Below, in pieces: positions 18,126 through 26,648 of a DNA stretch of 64,000 nucleotides. Source of the DNA: Aliiglaciecola sp041538045 (lineage in GTDB: Bacteria > Pseudomonadota > Gammaproteobacteria > Enterobacterales > Alteromonadaceae); assembly GCF_041538045.1 (NCBI RefSeq), contig NZ_JBGOSE010000001.1, positions 372,001-436,000 of the forward strand, given 5' to 3'. Made by a program: the position numbers and the translations under genes. Every line of letters starts with the position of its first letter. Position 1 is the first letter of the stretch. The notes below the pieces were generated by a model. That model worked only from the letters and a program-made list of their open reading frames with translations. It did not search any database and was not told where the DNA came from.

Positions 18126-18998
18126 TTAAGCCGAGGTTAATTGCATTTTAGCTAAATACTCATGTAAGGGTGATGTATTAATACCTTTTGCGACAAACGC
18201 CTGACAATCTTCAGGCAAGATACGTTTAACCTGCTCAGCTTGTTCGAAAGTGTCAAAAACAGAAAATAAGCATGCTCCTGTTCCCGTCATTCTCGACGGC
18301 GCGTATTCTAACAACTGACGTAATAAATTTGCAACTTTAGGATAGCGATCACAGACTAATTTTTGGCAATCATTGCGAGTTTTTGTAAATTCGTAGTCCT
18401 GCCACTGTATTTTAGCTGAATTTCGGATTAAATCATCCGCGGCAAATATTTCTGCGGTGGAAACATGACAATTGGGAAAAACAATCAAATAAAAAGGTGA
18501 GGGTAGCTCTGTTGGTGTGATTTTTTCACCCACACCTTCTGCAAAGGCGGTTTTGCCATGGATAAAAATGGGTACATCGGCACCTAGGGTCAAGCCAATC
18601 TCCGCCAATTCAGATAACGATAATTGTGTATTCCATAGAGCATTAAGCGCCACTAAGGTGGTTGCAGCATTAGAAGAGCCGCCTCCAATGCCGCCACCCA
18701 TAGGTAGCCTTTTATCCAACCAAATATTACATCCCAACGGGCTGCTGGAGTGTTGCTGCAATTTTTCAGCGGCTTTGTAAATTAAATTATCCTGCTCGGC
18801 GACACCATCTAATGGCGTCTTTAAGGAAATAATGCCGTCATCAGTGGTCTCGAATGCGAGTTGGTCACCAATATCCACCAATTGAAATAGGCTTTGTAAT
18901 AAATGATAACCCTTTTCGTTTTGTCCGGTGATATGTAAAAAAAGGTTCAATTTTGCAGGGCTGGGCCACCATTGCTTAGGTTTTTCGCTTTGTGTCAT
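18126..18998 (-). CDS. ispE: 4-diphosphocytidyl-2-C-methyl-D-erythritol kinase
   Basis: IspE is the GHMP kinase of the MEP isoprenoid pathway. The start is taken at ATG 18998 (MTQSEKPKQWWPSPAKLNL), which overlaps the lolB stop as TAATG, a coupling seen repeatedly in this genome; the alternative TTG at 19013 is less likely. It has 290 residues. Motif 1 is WPSPAKLNLFLHITG, the ATP loop is LPMGGGIGGGSSNAATTL, and motif 3 is MTGTGACLFSVF. The order lolB-ispE-prs is the gammaproteobacterial standard. Confidence 0.95.
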   Translation of the reverse strand: MTQSEKPKQWWPSPAKLNLFLHITGQNEKGYHLLQSLFQLVDIGDQLAFETTDDGIISLKTPLDGVAEQDNLIYKAAEKLQQHSSSPLGCNIWLDKRLPMGGGIGGGSSNAATTLVALNALWNTQLSLSELAEIGLTLGADVPIFIHGKTAFAEGVGEKITPTELPSPFYLIVFPNCHVSTAEIFAADDLIRNSAKIQWQDYEFTKTRNDCQKLVCDRYPKVANLLRQLLEYAPSRMTGTGACLFSVFDTFEQAEQVKRILPEDCQAFVAKGINTSPLHEYLAKMQLTSA

Positions 18999-19603
18999 TA
19001 CAATTTCTGCCAAGAAGATATTTTAATTTTAATTTGGTTTGCGATGTTTTGGGTGTTCGTTAGTTGTAAAGCGTGGGGTAACCACAACTGTTCGACTTTT
19101 TTGTAATTTGAATAGGTTAATGTCCAAGGTACACACTTTTTGCACTTAGCTTCTAACTGACTTACTAAACCATATTCGTCGTAAATAACATTATCCTTGG
19201 CGGTATGCTGTCCTTTTACCCAAAGCCCGAGTTTTTCCACCGGAATATTCCAACCCGTCACCTTTAAAATTAAACTGTTGGGATCAGAATCGGTGAAGGT
19301 TTTATCGTCAACTTCTAACTTTGCAAAATTATCATCGCTGTGCATTTTTAAAATATTGGTACCAATAAACGTATTTAATTGTAAATCAAATTGATTTTCA
19401 TGCTGTTGCCAATTCATATAGGCACTGACTTTTTCTTCTTCACTTTTAAACGCTAAACGGCCTTTGATTTTCCAGTGGGTTAAATCTGAAAGTTGCTGTT
19501 GATGGCGTTTGCTGTCGATACTTTGATTAATTTTAGTTGATGTGACGCAACCGGATAAAATCAGTAAGAGTAAGCAGGCTGATATGACAAAAATCGGTTT
19601 CAT
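18998..19603 (-). CDS. lolB: Outer-membrane lipoprotein LolB
   Basis: LolB receives lipoproteins from LolA and inserts them into the outer membrane. The start is taken at ATG 19603 (MKPIFVISACLLLLILSGC), 201 residues, because this places a standard lipobox (LSGC, Cys19) at the N-terminus; the longer frame from 19786 adds 61 unlikely residues. The LolB domain shows WKIKGRLAFKSEEEKVSAYMNWQQ and the C-terminal PWTLTYSNYKKVEQLWLP. It heads lolB-ispE-prs and is divergent from hemA across ~190 bases, the usual arrangement. Confidence 0.92.
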   Translation of the reverse strand: MKPIFVISACLLLLILSGCVTSTKINQSIDSKRHQQQLSDLTHWKIKGRLAFKSEEEKVSAYMNWQQHENQFDLQLNTFIGTNILKMHSDDNFAKLEVDDKTFTDSDPNSLILKVTGWNIPVEKLGLWVKGQHTAKDNVIYDEYGLVSQLEAKCKKCVPWTLTYSNYKKVEQLWLPHALQLTNTQNIANQIKIKISSWQKL

Positions 19604-19792
19604 GCAAAATGCCAAGTTGAAATTTAGTTGATATTTTATTCGTTTATCAAAGCTTAAGATAAAAAAACAGCTAAAATTGAGTTGAAATATTAGTATATAT
19701 GGGAACACAGAAGCTCCACTACTTTCAATAGTTTTGGCTTTTGCGTACAATGCCGCTCCCAATAATGTTGCATGGTTGACTCGCATTTCTCA

Positions 19793-21055
19793 ATGACACT
19801 GATTGCTGTAGGAATTAATCACAAAACTGCCCCCGTTGTTTTACGGGAGAAAGTAGCCTTTCCCGTGGAGTCCATGGTGGAAGCGCTTGCATCTTTGAGA
19901 GAGCAATTAGGAGCTGATGAGTCGGTTATTCTGTCTACCTGCAATCGTACTGAAATTTATGTGTCAACTAAGCATTCTTTAGCTGATAAATTAGTCCAGT
20001 GGCTCGCCACATTTCATAATTTAGATACCAATGAATTGATTTGTCACAGTTACATGCTAGAAGAAGATGAGGCAATTCGCCACGTAATGCGCGTCGCCAG
20101 TGGTTTAGATTCTTTAGTATTGGGAGAACCACAAATATTAGGCCAAGTCAAACAAGCCTATATTAATGCCAAGAATTATGGGGCAGTAAATAGCCAATTT
20201 GAAAAATTATTTCAACATACATTTTCAGTGGCGAAAAAAGTGCGAACCGAAACAGATATTGGTGCAAATGCTGTCTCGGTTGCCTTTGCCGCTGTACAAT
20301 TGTCTAAACAGATATTTTCATCTTTATCGAAAACTAAAGTTTTGTTAATTGGCGCGGGTGAAACCATTGAGTTAGTTGCTAAGCATCTAACGAATAGTGG
20401 TGTAAATACGATAACGGTTGCCAACCGTACTTTAAGTCGCGGTAAAGATTTAGCAGAACAAATCAACGCCAATGTTATTACTCTAGCGCAAATACCTAAA
20501 GTATTACATGAAGCCGATATTGTGATCAGCTCCACTGCCAGTACCTTACCCATCATTGGTAAAGGGATGGTGGAAAGTGCATTAAAGGATCGTAAACATA
20601 AACCTATCTTTTTCGTAGATCTTGCAGTACCAAGAGATATCGAGACGGAAGTGGCAGATCTGGATGATGCATATTTATATTCAGTCGATGATTTACAACA
20701 TATTGTCGAGCAGAATTTAGCTAGTCGTCAGCAAGCGGCAGATGAAGCTGAGTTGATTATCCGAGAACAAGCACAAGTATTTAGTAATTGGCAAAACTCG
20801 TTACAGTCGATTGATTCTTTAAAGCTATTTCGGCAGCAAAATAATGACGTTAAAGTTAAATTACAACAGCGTGCTTTAGGCCAGTTAGCCGAAGGCAAAG
20901 ATCCGCAAGAAGTCGTGATAGAATTATCAAATAAGCTGACCAATGCGTTACTTCATGCGCCAACTAAAGCGCTGAGCCGCGCTGCATCAGAACAAGACCA
21001 AAACACATTGTCATTGCTTCGGCAAACATTGGGTCTGGATGTCGAAAAAGAATAA
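19793..21055 (+). CDS. hemA: Glutamyl-tRNA reductase
   Basis: HemA reduces Glu-tRNA to glutamate-1-semialdehyde, the first step of C5 tetrapyrrole synthesis. The start is taken at ATG 19793 (MTLIAVGINHKTAPVVLREKV), 420 residues, which puts the catalytic Cys at position 50 (STCNRTE) exactly as in E. coli. The NADPH-binding Rossmann motif is LIGAGETIELVAKHL, and the C-terminal dimerisation helix is rich in Gln and Arg. prfA starts 11 bases after its stop. It is divergent from lolB, and hemA-prfA-prmC is a conserved operon. Confidence 0.96.
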   Translation: MTLIAVGINHKTAPVVLREKVAFPVESMVEALASLREQLGADESVILSTCNRTEIYVSTKHSLADKLVQWLATFHNLDTNELICHSYMLEEDEAIRHVMRVASGLDSLVLGEPQILGQVKQAYINAKNYGAVNSQFEKLFQHTFSVAKKVRTETDIGANAVSVAFAAVQLSKQIFSSLSKTKVLLIGAGETIELVAKHLTNSGVNTITVANRTLSRGKDLAEQINANVITLAQIPKVLHEADIVISSTASTLPIIGKGMVESALKDRKHKPIFFVDLAVPRDIETEVADLDDAYLYSVDDLQHIVEQNLASRQQAADEAELIIREQAQVFSNWQNSLQSIDSLKLFRQQNNDVKVKLQQRALGQLAEGKDPQEVVIELSNKLTNALLHAPTKALSRAASEQDQNTLSLLRQTLGLDVEKE

Positions 21056-21066
21056 ACAGGAAAACC

Positions 21067-22155
21067 ATGAAAGATTCAGTAGTCAGTAAATTAGAAACTC
21101 TTATCGAACGATTCGAAGAAGTTCAGGCGTTATTAAGTAACGCTGAAATTATTGCGGATCAAGACAAGTTCCGTGCATTGTCAAAAGAATATTCCCAATT
21201 AGAAGGTGTGGTGAAAGCCTTTAAACAGTATCAGCAAGCGCAGGAAGACATAGAATCTGCGCAAGAAATGATGCAAGAAGATGACGCAGAAATGCGTGAG
21301 ATGGCGCAAGAAGAGCTTAAAGAAGCCAAGTCGAAAATTGAAAGCTTAGAAAATGAATTACAGATATTGCTGTTGCCACGAGATCCCAACGACGATAGCA
21401 ACTGTTTCTTAGAAATTAGAGCCGGAGCCGGTGGTGATGAAGCCGCAATTTTTGCGGGTGATTTATTCAGAATGTATAGCCGTTACGCTGAGACACAAGG
21501 TTGGCGTTTGGAGCTTATCAATGCCAACGAAGGCGAGCACGGTGGTTATAAAGAAGTGGTGGCAAATATTATTGGCGACGGTGTTTACGGCATTATGAAA
21601 TTTGAGTCAGGTGGACACCGCGTACAGCGGGTGCCTGAAACTGAGTCTCAGGGCCGAATTCACACCTCTGCTTGTACCGTAGCTGTGTTACCTGAAATCC
21701 CAGAATCAGAAGCCATCGAAATCAACCCAGCTGATTTAAGAGTGGATACCTTTAGAGCATCTGGGGCTGGTGGACAGCACGTCAACAAAACCGACTCTGC
21801 TATTCGTTTAACTCACATTCCCACAGGCGTTGTAGTGGAATGTCAGGATGAACGTTCACAGCATAAAAACCGTGCTAAAGCTATGTCGGTATTGCAATCT
21901 AGATTGACTCAAATTGAAGAAGATAAACGTGCAGCTGAAGAGGCTTCCACACGCCGAAACTTGGTTGGAAGCGGAGATCGCTCAGAACGCATACGTACCT
22001 ATAACTTCCCACAAGGACGGGTAACGGATCATCGAATCAATTTAACCTTATATAAATTAGATGATGTCATTGCTGGGGATGTAAATGCGTTGCTAGAACC
22101 TATTAGGCAAGAACACCAAGCTGATCTGCTAGCTTCCTTGTCTGATGGGAGCTAA
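21067..22155 (+). CDS. prfA: Peptide chain release factor 1
   Basis: RF1 recognises UAA and UAG stop codons and triggers peptidyl-tRNA hydrolysis. It has 362 residues. The GGQ motif is in ASGAGGQHVNKTDSA (residues 235-237), and the anticodon-like tripeptide is PET at 190-192 in RVPETESQGRIHTS, where E. coli has PAT; the P-x-T pattern of RF1 is kept. The N-terminal helical domain is complete. It overlaps prmC by 11 bases; PrmC methylates the Gln of this GGQ motif, so enzyme and substrate are co-translated. Confidence 0.97.
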   Translation: MKDSVVSKLETLIERFEEVQALLSNAEIIADQDKFRALSKEYSQLEGVVKAFKQYQQAQEDIESAQEMMQEDDAEMREMAQEELKEAKSKIESLENELQILLLPRDPNDDSNCFLEIRAGAGGDEAAIFAGDLFRMYSRYAETQGWRLELINANEGEHGGYKEVVANIIGDGVYGIMKFESGGHRVQRVPETESQGRIHTSACTVAVLPEIPESEAIEINPADLRVDTFRASGAGGQHVNKTDSAIRLTHIPTGVVVECQDERSQHKNRAKAMSVLQSRLTQIEEDKRAAEEASTRRNLVGSGDRSERIRTYNFPQGRVTDHRINLTLYKLDDVIAGDVNALLEPIRQEHQADLLASLSDGS

Positions 22156-23005
22156 TTTAAGTTTGACCGCTGGTTCGAGCATTTCAGAGCTATTGAATTG
22201 GGCTTATCAGCAGTTATCGGCAGGCGAGAGCCCAAAAACAGACGCTAGATTTATACTTGCACATTGCATGGGCCAGTCAACTACTTACCTGATGACTTGG
22301 CCAGACAAAATTGTTGATGAGGATATCCAATCTCATTTTCAAAAATTGGTAACAAAACGCAAAATCGGACACCCTGTGGCCCATTTAATAGGTACACGGG
22401 ATTTCTGGACACTAAGTCTTGAGGTATCCCCAGATACCCTTATCCCACGACCTGAAACCGAATTACTGGTTGAACAAGCCTTGCATTTACCTATAGATCA
22501 AACAGCAAAAGTACTGGATTTAGGCACCGGAACAGGCGCAATAGCATTGTCATTAGCTCAAGAAAAGCCTGATTGGCAAGTAACAGGAGTAGATGTTATT
22601 GAAAGTGCGGTGGCACTGGCAAAACGTAATGGGATTGCCAATCTGCTACCAGATGTTGAATTTCTGCAAAGTAGTTGGTTTGACAACTTGAATGCTAGAA
22701 CCTTTGATTTAATAGTAAGCAACCCGCCTTATGTGGAAAGTGACAGTCATTACCTTTTGGAAGGGGATGTGCGATTTGAACCTGCATCTGCGTTAACTTC
22801 CGGCAAGGATGGTTTAGATGATATTAAGATTATCATTGAGCAATCGCTGAAGCATTTAGAAAGCGGAGGATGGTTGATGATTGAACATGGATACAATCAA
22901 TCAGAAGATCTTGCTAAGTTATTCATGCAATATCAATATACCCATATTTTTCACAAAAAAGACTTGAACGATCAACCACGTATTAGTGCAGCTCAAAAGC
23001 CGTAA
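22145..23005 (+). CDS. prmC: Release factor glutamine methyltransferase
   Basis: PrmC (HemK) methylates the GGQ glutamine of RF1 and RF2 using SAM. It has 286 residues. The N-terminal helical domain binds the release factor, the SAM motif I is VLDLGTGTGAIALSLA (from ~124), and the substrate-glutamine motif NPPY is at 193-196 (IVSNPPYVES). RPETELLVE is also diagnostic. Its ATG lies inside the end of prfA (11-base overlap). In many relatives sirB2-sirB1-kdsA follow directly; here a 2.1-kb insertion with repeats and a response regulator intervenes. Confidence 0.95.
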   Translation: MGANLSLTAGSSISELLNWAYQQLSAGESPKTDARFILAHCMGQSTTYLMTWPDKIVDEDIQSHFQKLVTKRKIGHPVAHLIGTRDFWTLSLEVSPDTLIPRPETELLVEQALHLPIDQTAKVLDLGTGTGAIALSLAQEKPDWQVTGVDVIESAVALAKRNGIANLLPDVEFLQSSWFDNLNARTFDLIVSNPPYVESDSHYLLEGDVRFEPASALTSGKDGLDDIKIIIEQSLKHLESGGWLMIEHGYNQSEDLAKLFMQYQYTHIFHKKDLNDQPRISAAQKP

Positions 23006-23090
23006 TCCAATCAGCAATTATCAACCCTTTCGCCTACTTTCCTAATCAACGTTTTGTTTAGTCAAGCAATAACCAATGCAGCCTTCGCAA

Positions 23091-23261
23091 TAACCTGGAC
23101 ACCCACCGTAATCGGGTAAGTTAATAACATGGACACCCATCGTAATAACATAGACACCCATCATTCAATCAGCTCAATCCTGTTTGGTTAATCGGTGGGT
23201 GTCCACGTTAAAGCTTTATTACGATGGGTGTCCACGTTAAAGCTGGTGGGTGTCCAGATTA
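23091..23261. repeat. Inverted cluster of six REP-like units
   Basis: Three 18-base units in one orientation, TAACCTGGACACCCACCG (23091-23108), TAACATGGACACCCATCG (23125-23142) and TAACATAGACACCCATCA (23146-23163), face three in the other: CGGTGGGTGTCCACGTTA (23193-23210), CGATGGGTGTCCACGTTA (23222-23239) and TGGTGGGTGTCCAGATTA (23244-23261). The first and second of each set are complementary at 17 of 18 positions, so large cruciform or hairpin structures are possible. An extra local stem AGCTTTA (23212-23218) / TAAAGCT (23238-23244) encloses one unit. The core matches the RAYT-linked units at 4.4-4.6 kb, but with GGGTGTCC in place of GCCTGTCC. Confidence 0.85.
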
Positions 23262-23328
23262 AAGCGCATGTTAAAGCGGTGATTAATATTGGATAAGAAG
23301 TTCTGTATTTCTTTTGGAGGTAAGTAAA

Positions 23329-23397
23329 ATGCTTAGGGTATTGAGTTACTTGATTGGATTTCAAATTTCTATGGCTCAGGAAGATTCTAAGTGTTAG
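23329..23397 (+). CDS. Possible 22-residue leader peptide upstream of the HD-GYP regulator
   Basis: A 22-codon frame starts at ATG 23329, seven bases after a near-perfect GGAGGT ribosome site, and ends TAG at 23397. The peptide begins MLRVLSYLIGFQISMAQ, a basic residue then a hydrophobic stretch ending in a signal-peptidase-like AQ, followed by five polar residues ending in Cys. It ends directly at a small hairpin (23398-23412) and 33 bases before the regulator gene. It could be a leader peptide, a small secreted peptide or a relic of a signal sequence. Only the ribosome site and position support it, and no homologue is known to me. Confidence 0.4.
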   Translation: MLRVLSYLIGFQISMAQEDSKC

Positions 23398-23415
23398 ATT
23401 ATCTCGGATAATTTT
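23398..23415 (+). promoter_or_regulatory. Hairpin after the leader ORF (possible attenuator)
   Basis: ATTATC / GATAAT with loop TCG, followed by TTT and then CTATGGGG. It begins at the base after the leader ORF stop codon, 16 bases before the start ATG of the regulator. The stem is short and A/T-rich, so termination efficiency is doubtful. Confidence 0.35.
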
Positions 23416-23430
23416 CTATGGGGTTTTACT

Positions 23431-24984
23431 ATGTCTGATATGTTTCTGTTTGCTGAAGATACAGATGAAGAAATTGAAGTTCAGAAAGGTGTATGGAAAG
23501 TCCTCATAGTTGATGATGAACCTGAAGTTCATGCGGTTACTAGGCTTGCGTTGAATGATTTTATTTTTCAGGAAAAAGGACTGAGTTTTATTAGTGCTCA
23601 TAGCGGTGCTGAAGCTAAAGAACTATTCCAAAAGCACAATGACATCGCAGTTGTTTTGTTGGATGTTGTTATGGAGACAGATGAGGCCGGATTAGACGTA
23701 GCACAATATATTCGCAATGAGCTTCACAACAACTTTACGCGTATTATTTTAAGAACCGGTCAACCTGGCCAAGCGCCTGAGCGTGATGTTATCTTAAACT
23801 ATGATATTAATGACTATAAATCGAAAACTGAATTAACTGCTCAAAAGTTATTTACCGTCGTTATCGCTTCTCTTCGTTCTTATCGAGATATAATGGTAAT
23901 CGAAGAAAATCGAAAAGGTTTAGAGAAAATCATCTCTGCCTCTGCAAATTTGTTTACTATCCGTTCTTTAGAAAATTTTATCGAAGGAATTATTCAGCAA
24001 CTATCTTCGTTACTTGGCGGAACTAAAGATGCGGCCTATATTACCTCTGCCGTTGCTGCGCCTAATCCAATTGATATTTTAGAGCCTGAAAATTTTTATC
24101 TATTTACTGGGAAAGGTGAATATCAAGGCCAAGAAGGTGCACTGTTAGAGGAGGTCGTCTCCGGAGAGGGGCTCATAGCGTGTAAAAAAGCTTTAGAAGA
24201 AAAGTCGCTTGTTTATGGCGAAGAATATGTCGCGGCATACTGTCAGGGTAAACATACTAACGGGGCGTTATTATATCTATCAGGGATCCCCAGAAAAATG
24301 AATCTCTATGACAAAAATCTTCTTAGTATATTCAGCGAGAATGTGCAAATTGCCTTTGATAATGTGCTGCTTACAAAAGATATTGAAGATTCACAACGTG
24401 AAATAATTGAGCGCTTAGGTACGGTTATTAACAAAGATTTTTGCGTTGGAAAGCGCATTCAGCGAATTGTAGAGATGTGTAAAGTCTTGTCAGTCGAGTA
24501 CGGTCTTAGTGAAACTCAAATTGAAACTTTTAGTTTGGCATTACCGCTTTATGATGTCGGAAAGTTAAGTGTTCCCAAACATATATTAAGTAAGTCAGGC
24601 CCTCTTAATGAGCAAGAAAAAGCTAGTGCCAAGGAGCACGCACAAATTGGTTATGATTTGTTAAAAGGTTCTCGTCGTCAAATTATTCAATCAGCTGCGG
24701 AAATTGCTCGTGACCACCATGAACACTGGGATGGTAATGGTTACCCTAGAGGTTTAAAAGGCGAAGAAATACATCTTTATAGTCGAATTACCGCTGTTGC
24801 CGATGTTTACGATGCTCTGCGCAGTACATTAAACTACAAAGAAGCTTGGTCATTGGATAAAGTTCTCGACACTTTCGCACAAGCGCGTGGTAAACAATTT
24901 GAACCTAAACTGGTTGATATGTTATTTGCTAATATCGAAAAATTCGAAACTATCCAGCGACAATATCCTGAACCTGTTCAATAG
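23431..24984 (+). CDS. Response regulator with DUF3369 and HD-GYP domain, altered HD motif
   Basis: This 517-residue protein has a receiver domain (about residues 22-145: acid pocket Asp28-Asp29, phospho-acceptor Asp78 in VVLLDVVMET, conserved Lys ~132), a DUF3369 sensory domain (~150-330) and an HD-GYP domain (~335-510). Such proteins usually degrade cyclic-di-GMP. The GYP motif is intact (Gly437-Tyr438-Pro439 in GNGYPRGLKG), and so are DHHEHWDG and the KEHAQIGYDLL region. However, the HD pair reads PLYDVGKLSVP: His is replaced by Tyr374 (codon TAT, one base from CAT). The enzyme may be inactive or altered. GGGG precedes the ATG. No histidine kinase is adjacent. Confidence 0.88.
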   Translation: MSDMFLFAEDTDEEIEVQKGVWKVLIVDDEPEVHAVTRLALNDFIFQEKGLSFISAHSGAEAKELFQKHNDIAVVLLDVVMETDEAGLDVAQYIRNELHNNFTRIILRTGQPGQAPERDVILNYDINDYKSKTELTAQKLFTVVIASLRSYRDIMVIEENRKGLEKIISASANLFTIRSLENFIEGIIQQLSSLLGGTKDAAYITSAVAAPNPIDILEPENFYLFTGKGEYQGQEGALLEEVVSGEGLIACKKALEEKSLVYGEEYVAAYCQGKHTNGALLYLSGIPRKMNLYDKNLLSIFSENVQIAFDNVLLTKDIEDSQREIIERLGTVINKDFCVGKRIQRIVEMCKVLSVEYGLSETQIETFSLALPLYDVGKLSVPKHILSKSGPLNEQEKASAKEHAQIGYDLLKGSRRQIIQSAAEIARDHHEHWDGNGYPRGLKGEEIHLYSRITAVADVYDALRSTLNYKEAWSLDKVLDTFAQARGKQFEPKLVDMLFANIEKFETIQRQYPEPVQ

Positions 24985-25167
24985 AACCCAATATTAACAA
25001 AGCTAGGCGAAGCAAACGGCAAGTACCTTAGTCTAACTAACACCTTCCACTAGCCCTTCTGTTTGGTCAGATACTTACTATAAAATACTGGTCGCTTTAT
25101 CTATCTTCCTTTATATTGAGGCTCAAATTTTACCAATTGAAATATAAAAATTAAAAAAGGGCGTTTT

Positions 25168-25545
25168 ATGTACATGATGGCCAAACATCTTCATCTCACA
25201 GCTGTGGCACTTAGCATAATTTTGTTTATCTTACGTTTTGTATGGTTACAACGTAATTCCACTTTGTTACATAAAAAATGGGTGAAAATAGTCCCGCACA
25301 TCGTTGATACTATTTTACTGCTTTCTGCCATAACACTATGTTTTATAGTACCTTTTAATCCTATGCAACACCCTTGGTTGTGGCAAAAAATAATCTTAGT
25401 TATTGCCTATATTGGTTTAGGATTTTACGTCCTGAAGTCTGCTAATTCGACCTTAAAACAATGGGGAGGCTTTTCTCTTGCTATCGCCTGTCTAGCACTG
25501 GCAGCTAATTTAGCGGTTACTAAACAAGCACTTATTGGGCTCTAA
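25168..25545 (+). CDS. sirB2: SirB2 family inner-membrane protein
   Basis: This 125-residue protein has four hydrophobic helices (about residues 8-27, 42-62, 70-90 and 100-118). HLHLTAVALSIILFILRF at the N-terminus and KIVPHIVDTILLLSAITL match the SirB/SirB2 family, whose molecular function is unknown. AAGGGCG precedes the ATG. It is followed after 79 bases by sirB1 and then kdsA, the conserved downstream part of the hemA-prfA-prmC neighbourhood. Confidence 0.85.
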   Translation: MYMMAKHLHLTAVALSIILFILRFVWLQRNSTLLHKKWVKIVPHIVDTILLLSAITLCFIVPFNPMQHPWLWQKIILVIAYIGLGFYVLKSANSTLKQWGGFSLAIACLALAANLAVTKQALIGL

Positions 25546-25624
25546 AAAATAGAGAACGATTGCGGTTAAGTTTAATTTTTTCAGCCCGATAACTATACAT
25601 AATGCAAAGTTGTCTGAGGGTAAT

Positions 25625-26440
25625 GTGAAAGCGCTTAATCATGCTATCAACGAAAATAATTCTTTATTAGCGAGTTTATTGTTAACTCAGCAATTTGAAA
25701 ATGATATTGATATTTTAAAATATATTGATCAAATTGATATTCTCGCTAAAAAAGTCGCAAAGCAGATAGACGTTAACGCATCTGAGTTGGTAAGGTTTCA
25801 GCAGCTAATTGATGGCTTTTACACTGAGTTGGCGTTTAGCGGAGATGAAAACGATTTCTTTAATTCTAGATATAGTTTAATTGATAAAGTAATCGACTAT
25901 CACACTGGGATTCCTGTCACAATATCCATTGTTTTTTCTGCCATTGCTAATCAATTAGATTTTAACGTAGCAGGGGTTAATTTTCCTGGTCACTTTTTGA
26001 TTCGTCTACAAACTCGGGAAAAACGATTGCGTTTTATCGACCCACTTAATGGCAATACAATAAAATGGCAAGAGTTAGAGGCCTTATATTTCAGTATTGT
26101 TGGGGAAACAGAAGATGAAGAAATGCCTTCCGATGCCCTTAACATTGCCTCTACCGAAGAAATTTTAGTGAGGCTACTACATAACTTGAAGGCCTCCTAT
26201 ATTCGAGAAGAAAACTATCAAATGGCCCTTATAGCTGTGGAGTTATTGATTGAGTTTTGTCCTGCTGATCCTTACGAGCGCCGTGACCGAGGTTTTTTAC
26301 TTTATCAATTAGAATGTCCTCAGGTGGCTAAAGCGGATTATCAATTTTTCATAGAACATTGTCCTCAAGATCCTTCTGCGCAAATATTAAAGCTGCAAAT
26401 GCACAATTGGGATAGTGTAGGTAATATCGTTTTACATTAG
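25625..26440 (+). CDS. sirB1: SirB1 family protein (transglutaminase-like fold)
   Basis: This 271-residue cytoplasmic protein has the 'transglutaminase-core 2' domain: SLIDKVIDYHTGIPVTISIVF followed by GVNFPGHFLIRL, and then a tetratricopeptide-like C-terminal region (MALIAVELLIEFCPADPYERRDRGFLLYQLE). The start is uncertain. GTG 25625 has GAGGG four bases upstream and is preferred; TTG 25610 in the same frame would add five residues but has no ribosome site. Biochemical function is not established, although the gene is consistently linked to sirB2 and kdsA. A stem-loop follows at 26478. Confidence 0.85.
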   Translation: MKALNHAINENNSLLASLLLTQQFENDIDILKYIDQIDILAKKVAKQIDVNASELVRFQQLIDGFYTELAFSGDENDFFNSRYSLIDKVIDYHTGIPVTISIVFSAIANQLDFNVAGVNFPGHFLIRLQTREKRLRFIDPLNGNTIKWQELEALYFSIVGETEDEEMPSDALNIASTEEILVRLLHNLKASYIREENYQMALIAVELLIEFCPADPYERRDRGFLLYQLECPQVAKADYQFFIEHCPQDPSAQILKLQMHNWDSVGNIVLH

Positions 26441-26477
26441 TAACAACGCCGCGTAAGAATAATAGCTAGGTGATAGT

Positions 26478-26511
26478 TTGCTTAACTTGTCTTGGGTTAA
26501 GCAAGTTTGTT
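26478..26511 (+). terminator. Possible terminator after sirB1
   Basis: A perfect 9-bp inverted repeat TTGCTTAAC / GTTAAGCAA with a 9-base spacer, followed by GTTTGTT. The T run is broken, so this may be a weak terminator or an operator upstream of kdsA. Confidence 0.4.
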
Positions 26512-26648
26512 CAACTCAAAACCTCCGTCCGGTGATAAATCATAAACAACTGATACGTTGAAGTAACAAATTTACTTTACTCCCTGCTGTAATATTCCTA
26601 CTATGCCTGTCATTATTATGATGACTTTAACCAAGAGAATTAATTTCA

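Noticed and set aside
23091..23261. Inverted repeat cluster read as an integron attC site or phage attachment site
   Set aside because: No integrase or cassette genes nearby, and the six-unit structure repeats a motif found elsewhere in the window.
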